In this document: positions 5,216 to 8,986 of the stretch, piece after piece | Position numbering within the stretch: the stretch's first letter is position 1 | Layout of the letters: the number at the start of each line of letters is the position of its first letter | Assembly: GCA_964583095.1 (NCBI GenBank) | Contig: CAZOVB010000107.1 | Location: 1 to 8,986, forward strand | Source: CAZOVB01 sp964583095 | GTDB taxonomy: Bacteria; Planctomycetota; Phycisphaerae; SM23-33 | Direction: 5' to 3' | DNA: 8,986 bases | Notes under the pieces: generated by a model | Told to the model about the DNA's origin: nothing | Seen by the model: the letters and a program-made list of their open reading frames with translations, nothing else | The model's database searches: none | Program-made: the position numbers and the translations under genes

Positions 5216-5266
5216 TTAACAAGATAGATAGGTCTAAGAATATAGAGAATGGTGAATTTGATATGG

Positions 5267-5671
5267 CTACGTATTCGGCATATTAACGCCCAGAGCGTTC
5301 AACGCCGAAGCGAAGTCCGCCTTCAAGCGGTCGGCAGACTCGCGTGTGTCGCATTCTGCGCCGATCATGAATGCCGTGCCGTTGACGCGAAGCATAACCT
5401 TCCATCGGTCGGCAGCCCATCGCTCGTGTTGGACGGTCAAAGATGCCGAACAAGTCGCTGGATGGCTATTATCGCTTCGCTCCGAAGTCTCAGCTTGAGT
5501 GTTAGGGTGTTTGGATTTATTTTCTTCAGCAACCCTCCACTTGCACGATGCGGAATATCCGCTTATTTTTCCGTTTATTTGTGGGTCTGTTATTCCACGA
5601 TATACACAACACCAATATGGATTTCCTACGCCAACGGGTTTCTTCGGATAATCTGCTGTATATTCTTCCAT
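5267..5671 (-). CDS. Hypothetical 134-aa protein
   Basis: The start at ATG 5671 has GAGGTTATT directly before it, a good Shine-Dalgarno, and the frame ends with TAG at 5267. The N-terminal third contains PYWCCVYRG and a SASCKWRV segment (Cys21, Cys22, Cys43). The middle is polar and disordered (Ser, Asn, Thr, Glu). The C-terminal third (WKVMLRVNGTAFMIG, then a helix RESADRLKADFASAL) looks like a small alpha/beta domain, possibly a sheet ending in an amphipathic helix. It is soluble. The GC-rich C-terminal half contrasts with its AT-rich surroundings. A longer frame on the opposite strand over the same bases lacks a ribosome binding site and is a shadow. Family unknown. Confidence 0.8.
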   Translation of the reverse strand: MEEYTADYPKKPVGVGNPYWCCVYRGITDPQINGKISGYSASCKWRVAEENKSKHPNTQAETSERSDNSHPATCSASLTVQHERWAADRWKVMLRVNGTAFMIGAECDTRESADRLKADFASALNALGVNMPNT

Positions 5672-5756
5672 AATAACCTCATATTTAATCTAACAATTAG
5701 CACGTCAATCCCATCTTATCGGGTTAAGGGCAGTCCAAGAATAAATTAAGAGTAAG

Positions 5757-5996
5757 TTAATTGATAAGTTTCTGTTTAACATTTGGTTTATGATCTAGAT
5801 AAAATGCTACTAAATAAGCAAGTTCGTTGGTATGTAGCTTATTTGTTTCACTTAAATGTGTAATGTAAATGTGCATTAACTTGTCATATTTTTGTTCGTT
5901 GAAGTCCAAAATATTTGGAATAACAAGCGAATTTATTTTATCGGCTGCTGTATTGGTTTTAGTAGTCTTTTTAATCTTTTGGTTGTTACCTGGCAT
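5757..5996 (-). CDS. Hypothetical 79-aa helical protein
   Basis: The frame starts at ATG 5996 and ends at 5757. No clear Shine-Dalgarno is present (only AAAGAAACAA), so the start is uncertain. The first 20 residues are basic and disordered (KIKKTTKTNT). The rest is helical and includes DFNEQKYDKLMHIYITHL and ELAYLVAFYLDH. The shape, a flexible basic tail plus a compact helical part, is seen in small plasmid copy-control or partition accessory proteins, but no family match is apparent. AT-rich codon use matches its surroundings. Confidence 0.5.
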   Translation of the reverse strand: MPGNNQKIKKTTKTNTAADKINSLVIPNILDFNEQKYDKLMHIYITHLSETNKLHTNELAYLVAFYLDHKPNVKQKLIN

Positions 5997-6040
5997 TTGT
6001 TTCTTTATTTGATGTTTTTTTTGTTTATTCTGGTAGTAAA

Positions 6041-6239
6041 TTATGCTTGCTGTTCAAAAAATATGCGATCCTCATCGTCAGTTAGAGCAATACCCGCCAT
6101 AACCAGGGCTCGGCGTAAGAGGTGTAGGCTAATATCGCAATCCTCACCGTCACAGTGTTTTTTGTGGTGCTGTGCCAATTTAATGGCATTCTCTTTTACT
6201 ATTTCATGTTGCCCATTTCTTTTTTATAAGCTTGTGCAT
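6041..6239 (-). pseudogene. Small acidic phage-like protein, probably frameshifted
   Basis: From 6223 to 6041 the minus strand is open for 60 codons with a protein-like sequence: HEIVKENAIKLAQHHKKHC, then DGEDCDISLHLLRRALVMAG and a Glu/Asp-rich end. It has no ATG start. ATG 6239 opens a frame that stops after 11 codons; removing one A from the A-run near 6222-6227 would join it to the long frame as a 65-aa protein. Alternatively a TTG at 6178 gives 45 aa. No Shine-Dalgarno precedes 6239, which lies about 13 bases after the expected transcription start of the promoter at 6259-6286. Two Cys (HCDGEDC) and helical content are visible. It could be a true frameshift, a homopolymer sequencing error, or a TTG-started gene. 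Family unknown. Confidence 0.5.
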
Positions 6240-6258
6240 TGTTGTGTATTGTTTTACC

Positions 6259-6286
6259 ACTGTACCATTAACCAAGCATTTGTCAA
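6259..6286 (-). promoter_or_regulatory. Consensus TTGACA promoter with extended -10
   Basis: On the minus strand, TTGACA (6286-6281) and TACAGT (6264-6259) are 16 bases apart, with TG at 6267-6266 giving an extended -10. The stop codon TGA of the upstream remnant lies inside the TTGACA. It would start transcription near 6252, for the genes at 6239 and below. Confidence 0.65.
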
Positions 6287-6465
6287 GAACTTTTTAAAAT
6301 ATCTTTTTTTCTTGCTTCTTTGGCGTATATCTCTAATGCAGTAGCACAATTCAATGCTGATTCCTCTTCTTCTTTTAATCCGCAATCCCCCAAACCGTCA
6401 TTGCCCAGTGTAAATATCTATGGGCTTTGCGGATTGTGCTGATTGAACAATGGGCGGTTTTCACT
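6283..6465 (-). pseudogene. Small acidic protein gene with lost start and in-frame TAG
   Basis: After the 6461 gene, the minus strand reads SENRPLFNQHNPQSP, then TAG (6420-6418), then 44 further codons that look like a real protein: IFTLGNDGLGDCG, a run KEEEES, ALNCATALEIYAKEARKK and a TGA at 6285-6283. Both parts are in one frame and read as one continuous acidic, helical protein. Where an ATGA overlap with the upstream gene would be expected the codon is AGC, so the start is also missing. TAG is used as an ordinary terminator by other genes here, so reassignment is unlikely and decay is the simplest reading. Other possible starts are TTG 6393 for the 3' part, or a GTG in another frame at the upstream stop. 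Confidence 0.5.
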
Positions 6466-6682
6466 GCTTATCCATCTCTTCGTAATGATTACAATCCTTT
6501 GTTTTCCAAACAGGGTCAAAATTATGAGGATACATGAACCATCCATGCTTGATACCCATTACGTTACCTTCCATGTTTTGATCTGGGTTTATGCATTTTA
6601 TATGTGCATTTCCTGACATTGTTCTTTTAAATCTGCAGCTATAACATTCATTCGTTTTATTTCTTTCTTCTTTAGCTTTCAT
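6461..6682 (-). CDS. Cys-rich phage-type protein, putative zinc binding
   Basis: This 73-aa frame starts at ATG 6682 in an ATGA overlap with the upstream gene and has AGAAGGGA 7 bases before the start. Cys13-x2-Cys16, Cys30 and Cys64 (with His27 and His66 nearby) could hold one zinc ion. The spaced pattern CYSC..., KCINPD, GIKHGWF, YPHNFDPVWKT, CNHYEE resembles small phage proteins I have seen as uncharacterised entries; I cannot name a family. It is soluble. It is the last intact gene of the tightly coupled series running from 7242 down to 6461. Confidence 0.75.
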   Translation of the reverse strand: MKAKEERNKTNECYSCRFKRTMSGNAHIKCINPDQNMEGNVMGIKHGWFMYPHNFDPVWKTKDCNHYEEMDKQ

Positions 6683-6873
6683 TCGCTTATCCCTTCTGTT
6701 TCCAACTCTATTTCATACCCGCAGTGAATACACTCAACTATATCACCATATTCTCTTGGATCTCGCCAAGATATTTTCTTTCCACATTGAGGACATTTGA
6801 TATTGTAATGTGGATACAACATCTCAGTGTTCATTAACTTGTAATTAAAACAGTAGAATGTTTTTCTTTTCAT
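6679..6873 (-). CDS. Zinc-ribbon protein
   Basis: This 64-aa frame starts at ATG 6873, overlapping the upstream stop as ATGA, with TGGAG just upstream. Cys27-x2-Cys30-Gly (CPQCGKK) and Cys48-x2-Cys51-Gly (CIHCGYE) are separated by 17 residues, a complete four-Cys zinc ribbon. An aromatic and basic N-terminal stretch precedes it (FYCFNYKLM). Zinc ribbons of this size usually bind DNA, RNA or a protein partner; the specific role here is unknown. It is coupled at both ends to its neighbours, so all are likely made from one message. Confidence 0.8.
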   Translation of the reverse strand: MKRKTFYCFNYKLMNTEMLYPHYNIKCPQCGKKISWRDPREYGDIVECIHCGYEIELETEGISE

Positions 6874-7094
6874 TGCTCCACTTCGTTATGCGACCGTATG
6901 AGAGATTTTCTAACTGCCACTTCTTCTCCCAAATCCCTTGTGTGATAGTCCAGATACGAACCTGCCGATCCGGCAACAATTACGCCATGAATCCAAGTAT
7001 CGTCCTGCTTCAAGACCAACATTGTGAACCGTCCTTTTCTTTCATGGTTAAGCAAATACGTTTTTTCATTTTTATATTTTGAGTCCATCATCAT
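6870..7094 (-). CDS. Hypothetical 74-aa protein
   Basis: The frame opens at three consecutive ATG codons at 7094-7086, overlapping the upstream gene by 23 bases, and ends at the ATGA overlap with the zinc-ribbon gene. The first 20 residues are basic and polar. Then strands and turns follow: GRFTMLVL, TWIHGVIVAGSAG, and a basic end REEVAVRKSLIRSH-like segment (read GEEVAVRKSLIRSH). It probably forms a small beta-rich domain. There is no membrane segment and no Cys. The family is unknown. Position inside a run of coupled genes is the main support. Confidence 0.7.
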   Translation of the reverse strand: MMMDSKYKNEKTYLLNHERKGRFTMLVLKQDDTWIHGVIVAGSAGSYLDYHTRDLGEEVAVRKSLIRSHNEVEQ

Positions 7095-7242
7095 TTACTC
7101 GTCCGTCATCTAATTTCCCATCCAAAAAATCATCCAACCATTGTTCATGCTTTTTTTTCTGCTCTGCCTTTTGCTTTCTACTTGCTTTAATTGCAAGTGT
7201 ATACAATTCAATGATTTCTGGCGTCCATTCATTAATGCTCAT
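7072..7242 (-). CDS. Hypothetical 56-aa basic helical protein
   Basis: A frame too short for most gene finders runs from ATG 7242 to TAA at 7074-7072. AAAGGATGGATG lies upstream. The protein is MSINEWTPEIIELYTLAIKA followed by a strongly basic helix (SRKQKAEQKKKHEQW) and an acidic end (DDFLDGKLDDGRVNDDG). The charge segregation suggests a helical hairpin or a partner-binding peptide. It overlaps the next gene by 23 bases and follows the Myb-like gene by 28 bases, which closes the only gap in the leftward gene series. Family unknown. Confidence 0.65.
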   Translation of the reverse strand: MSINEWTPEIIELYTLAIKASRKQKAEQKKKHEQWLDDFLDGKLDDGRVNDDGLKI

Positions 7243-7270
7243 CACTCATCCATCCTTTCTTTGTCGCATA

Positions 7271-7504
7271 TCATCTGTTGGGCTCTCGCATGATCCTGTC
7301 GTACTTCGCCCGGCAAGCTTGCGGGGTCCTGTTGTTGCCGTAGTCCTCGTTGAGATTGGCCGCTACCCATGCCCAGCCCGGCCAATGCCAGCACCAGCCT
7401 GCTTCAACGAGATAGACAAGCTGATCGGTCTCGCCATCGGTCGTCCCGAGATGAGTCCAACAAATGCGTCGAGACGGGGCTGCCGACCGTGTACGTGTAG
7501 TCAT
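7271..7504 (-). CDS. Myb/SANT-like DNA-binding protein
   Basis: I choose ATG 7504 (77 aa): it forms an ATGA overlap with the NADAR stop and has GGAGGG 4 bases upstream. A longer frame starting at 7624 would lie mostly inside the NADAR gene. Residues 16-72 match the Myb/SANT pattern: a Trp start, an acidic first helix with hydrophobic spacing (GETDQLVYLVEAG), a Trp-rich second helix (WAWVAANLN), and the recognition helix NRTPQACRAKYDRIM, where TPxACRxKY is typical of bacterial and phage Myb-like domains. The segment between helices one and two (GWCWHWPGW) is unusually Trp-rich and slightly long. It would bind DNA; its target is unknown. Coupling to NADAR implies co-expression. Confidence 0.75.
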   Translation of the reverse strand: MTTRTRSAAPSRRICWTHLGTTDGETDQLVYLVEAGWCWHWPGWAWVAANLNEDYGNNRTPQACRAKYDRIMREPNR

Positions 7505-7974
7505 ACCGCCCTCCAAGTCCCATTCGGGCCGCTCACGCCAGCGTTGGGCGTCAATAACGCAGCCCGATGCTCCATCAACAGTCGCCCGAGCCAATTCTGA
7601 CCATTCCCTTGGCATACGCCCCAAAACGTATCACCCCAGCTGTTGCCCTCCACAATTTGTCCGGTTCCGGTAGCTTGCAGTCTTGTTCCAAGGTCTGTGC
7701 CCTGCGCGAACTTCTGCCGAATCAGGTCTCGCATGATCGACACCTTCACCTGTTCCCAGTCGGGGCGTATTTCACCTGTTGTGCGTCCGAAACGTTTCGC
7801 TTGTGCAGCAGTACACGACTGGAACAGAGCACGAAGAGCTGGTTGCGTTTTCGCCGCTTGATAGGCGTGCTCAACGCTCGGGAATTTCATGCCGTCAAGT
7901 TCCACTTCCGCTGGAAAGAAATTGCTCAACCACCGATTATCCCCCGAAAATTCCAGAATATCCATAACTTCCAT
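7501..7974 (-). CDS. NADAR-family N-glycosidase (YbiA-like)
   Basis: This 157-aa frame starts at ATG 7974 behind AAAGGA with 7-base spacing. Family landmarks are in order: FSGDNRWLSNFFP (9-21), the strand ELDGMKFPSVEHAYQAAK (25-42) with the invariant Glu35-His36, a middle helix with WEQVKVSIMRDLIRQKF (73-89), and EGNSWGDTFWG plus GQNWLGRLLMEHR (109-137). This parallels E. coli YbiA (SEHYFQAQK, ENDAYWGDG, KNRLGYLLMELRE). YbiA-type enzymes hydrolyse N-glycosidic bonds of early riboflavin intermediates; other NADAR members remove ADP-ribose from guanine and counter DarT-type toxins. Which activity applies here cannot be read by eye. Length matches the family. No toxin gene is seen nearby. GC-rich codon use differs from the AT-rich genes to the left. 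Confidence 0.93.
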   Translation of the reverse strand: MEVMDILEFSGDNRWLSNFFPAEVELDGMKFPSVEHAYQAAKTQPALRALFQSCTAAQAKRFGRTTGEIRPDWEQVKVSIMRDLIRQKFAQGTDLGTRLQATGTGQIVEGNSWGDTFWGVCQGNGQNWLGRLLMEHRAALLTPNAGVSGPNGTWRAV

Positions 7975-8000
7975 CTTTCAGTCCTTTCTTTGTTTACATT

Positions 8001-8360
8001 TTATGACGCCTTATTGGGCGTAAACGCATCTCCGCTACGATTACACTCATTCGAGTAGCCGGGCATCGGCTTGGAACTGATCTTAATACGAGTATCGCCC
8101 AACAAGGCGTCGGAGACTACGTCGCTATCGCGCCGAGGCTCAATTTTGTCGTTAGGCAACGAACGAAAATGCCCTTTACACCGCTTCAACGGCATCCCTA
8201 AGAACTCTGATCTCCGTCCGAGTAGACGTAGCTGGTCGTCTGTATATCGCCCATGTGGATGCGACATCACTCGCAAACCCGACTCAGTTAGTGGCACAAC
8301 GCGGCCGCACTCTAGGCACGGCACTTGTTTACGTTTTGATAAGTCTTCTATTGATGGCAT
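8001..8360 (-). CDS. Hypothetical protein with CxxC...CxxH putative zinc site
   Basis: I choose ATG 8360 (119 aa) because AAGGAG lies 5-7 bases upstream; the frame stays open to 8465 but without a start signal. Cys15-x2-Cys18 (CLECGR) and Cys61-x2-His64 (CKGH) could form one zinc site, with HPHGRYTDDQLRLLGR in between (His34, His36), a region rich in basic residues. The sequence up to about residue 66 looks folded. The last 50 residues are low in structure, and their DNA contains a 16-bp inverted repeat (8005-8111), so this tail may be an acquired extension. The gene is followed closely by NADAR. It is GC-richer than the genes to the left. Family unknown; a DNA-binding zinc protein of phage type is likeliest. 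Confidence 0.7.
   Translation of the reverse strand: MPSIEDLSKRKQVPCLECGRVVPLTESGLRVMSHPHGRYTDDQLRLLGRRSEFLGMPLKRCKGHFRSLPNDKIEPRRDSDVVSDALLGDTRIKISSKPMPGYSNECNRSGDAFTPNKAS
8005..8111. repeat. 16-bp inverted repeat with 75-base spacer
   Basis: Bases 8005-8020 (GACGCCTTATTGGGCG) and 8096-8111 are reverse complements with a single mismatch. Each arm is itself nearly palindromic (CGCC/GGCG). It lies in the last 107 bases of the 8001-8360 gene, covering its stop. A related GCCCAACAA motif recurs at 8385-8393, before the same gene. Confidence 0.75.
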
Positions 8361-8406
8361 GTTTCTCCTTGTTTTATTGGCATTGCCCAACAAAAGCATG
8401 TACAGG

Positions 8407-8607
8407 CTATTGCCGCTCGCTCGCCAAAGCTTGATGCTCGGCTTTAGATTTACGAAGAAGGGCAATCATATCCTGCAGCTTTTCCCTGTTCTCCTTAAGC
8501 CGTGTGAGGTGAAAATCGCTCCTATTGCTCGACGCCATAACACATTCATCTTCACTAATTTCCTCCTCCAACCATGCGATTTCTTGTTCTAGATCAAACT
8601 CTTCCAT
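8407..8607 (-). CDS. Coiled-coil protein, 66 aa
   Basis: The frame starts at ATG 8607, three bases after the upstream stop, with GGGTGGGTGAAGG preceding. Residues 1-20 (EEFDLEQEIAWLEEEISEDE) are very acidic, and residues 34-62 (LTRLKENREKLQDMIALLRKSKAEH) are basic-acidic with heptad Leu/Ile spacing, so two helices separated by a short serine-containing loop probably form an antiparallel or dimeric coiled coil. There is one Cys. Such proteins are common in phage and plasmid small-gene runs with no assigned role. The ribosome binding site is imperfect, so coupling to the upstream gene is likely. Confidence 0.7.
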   Translation of the reverse strand: MEEFDLEQEIAWLEEEISEDECVMASSNRSDFHLTRLKENREKLQDMIALLRKSKAEHQALASERQ

Positions 8608-8610
8608 CCT

Positions 8611-8874
8611 TCACCCACCCTTTCTCATGCTATCTTTACTACTCAACTCTGCACTAGAGATAGAGACAGCCAGATTTCTTGCCCATGATGGAAGTCGGGA
8701 GTATGCGACTCCGAATTCCTGCAAATCACGACTCATCTGAAAATGCCAATGCTGCCTGAACCTAACTACATGACTGATTTCACGGTTTGCTCCGAGCCGA
8801 ACAGTATTAATATCTCTAATAAAGCGTAAGAGTTTGTAAAACAATCCACATTTGCACATTTCCATATTCAACAT
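8611..8874 (-). CDS. Hypothetical 87-aa basic protein
   Basis: ATG 8874 overlaps the upstream stop by one base (TGATG), with GAGAAGG just upstream. An overlapping GTG at 8877 and ATGs at 8865 and 8859 are alternatives. The N-terminus has a CKC motif (Cys7 and Cys9) and an aromatic, basic helix (GLFYKLLRFIRDI). The middle (REISHVVRFRQHWHFQMSR) is rich in Arg, His and aromatic residues. The end is polar. No membrane segment and no family are recognised. Its stop lies three bases before the coiled-coil gene, so they form one translational unit. Confidence 0.6.
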   Translation of the reverse strand: MLNMEMCKCGLFYKLLRFIRDINTVRLGANREISHVVRFRQHWHFQMSRDLQEFGVAYSRLPSWARNLAVSISSAELSSKDSMRKGG

Positions 8875-8986
8875 CACCTTCTCGTGTTTGCCTTCATTGG
8901 TGTGAAATTAGGACGAACTTGATTAGCCTCATCCGATGTCATAACCCGAATTCCTCCTCCTCCTCCTCCTCCTCCTCCTCCTCCTC
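8874..8986 (-). CDS. C-terminal fragment or 22-aa leader peptide reading into a poly-Gly tract
   Basis: The minus frame ending with TGA at 8876-8874 is open to the window edge. From ATG 8942 it encodes MTSDEANQVRPNFTPMKANT and two Arg, a 22-aa peptide preceded by GGAGGA-rich DNA that could serve as a ribosome binding site. Read upstream without a start, the (GGA)n tract encodes poly-Gly in this same frame. So it is either a short leader peptide coupled to the next gene (TGATG overlap) or the tail of a glycine-rich protein cut by the edge. The data do not decide between them. Confidence 0.4.
   Translation of the reverse strand, partial: GGGGGGGGGGGIRVMTSDEANQVRPNFTPMKANTRR
8952..8986. repeat. 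(TCC)n trinucleotide tract at the window edge
   Basis: The last 35 bases are eleven TCC units plus TC and run to the end of the window. On the minus strand this is a GGA/GAG/AGG tract, which could code poly-Gly, poly-Glu or poly-Arg or act as repeated Shine-Dalgarno-like sequence. An end exactly in a simple repeat may be an assembly break. Confidence 0.9.

Larger units (their letters stand above)
4745..5250. other. Non-coding region, candidate replication origin
   Basis: About 500 bases between the large gene and the next minus gene hold no convincing gene. In order they contain an AT-rich block with long A and T runs (4745-4900), a 7-1-7 palindrome (4814-4828), phased TCAAGGACA repeats in a 50-bp duplication (4918-5035), two hairpins with 19-base loops (5052-5086 and 5118-5150), a DnaA-box-like TTAACCACA with one mismatch to TTATCCACA (5154-5162), and a GTGAAC/GTTCAC inverted repeat (5188-5215). 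An AT-rich melt zone plus phased iterons next to one large gene fits an iteron-type plasmid origin. This is a structural inference; a centromere-like or regulatory region is the main alternative. Confidence 0.45.

Noticed and set aside
5249..5749. 166-codon plus-strand frame
   Set aside because: It has no ribosome binding site and lies antisense to the 134-aa gene at 5267-5671, which has a good one.
5892..6344. 150-codon plus-strand frame with hydrophobic segments
   Set aside because: Its hydrophobicity comes from reading T-rich antisense DNA; no Shine-Dalgarno is present, and the minus strand gives more protein-like sequences.
6376..6436. AATCCGCAA / TTGCGGATT inverted repeat as a regulatory element
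   Set aside because: Perfect 9-bp arms exist, but both fall inside the protein-like frame of the TAG-interrupted gene and the loop is long; coincidence is likely.
7079..7600. 173-codon plus-strand frame
   Set aside because: Antisense to three minus-strand genes, including the Myb-like and NADAR genes; no start signal.

Overview
The window looks like accessory mobile DNA (a plasmid, phage-plasmid or prophage) from a low-GC Gram-positive-type bacterium, probably Bacillota. Shine-Dalgarno sites are of the AAGGAG/AGGAGG type, promoters are canonical TTGACA/TATAAT, intergenic DNA is very AT-rich, and most genes are tiny and packed head to tail with ATGA-type stop/start overlaps. Composition is patchy. 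The stretches near 5270-5480 and 7270-8360 are visibly more GC-rich than their neighbours, which suggests mosaic acquisition. No rRNA, tRNA, CRISPR array, integrase, transposase or phage structural gene is visible, so the type of element cannot be fixed. Both ends cut through genes, and the right end stops inside a (TCC)n tract.

Layout: (1) 1-400, minus: N-terminal part of a HExxH metallopeptidase-like gene with its own promoter, divergent from the rightward genes. (2) 677-3410, plus: a one-TM protein, then a promoter driving two tandem paralogues and a tail-anchored-like 49-aa peptide, then seven very small genes, several overlapping and two with Cys/His motifs. (3) 3436-4734, minus: a 432-codon unrecognised protein, the largest gene, with a repeat-rich linker. 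(4) About 4745-5250: non-coding DNA with an AT-rich block, a palindrome, helically phased TCAAGGACA repeats inside a 50-bp direct repeat, and three inverted repeats. With gene 3 this looks like an origin and its initiator, but that is inference. (5) 5267-8986, minus: about fourteen small genes or gene remnants. They include a clear NADAR/YbiA-type N-glycosidase translationally coupled to a Myb/SANT-like protein, a zinc ribbon, other Cys-rich proteins and a coiled coil.

The two long gene series converge at about 3410-3436. Only the NADAR gene is recognised with confidence. The Myb-like fold, the HExxH site and the zinc ribbon are motif-level calls, and the rest are unknown. The most interesting features are the iteron-like array whose motif recurs inside the putative initiator gene, the tandem paralogue cassette, two adjacent small genes that look broken (an in-frame TAG, and a frameshift), and the NADAR-Myb pair.
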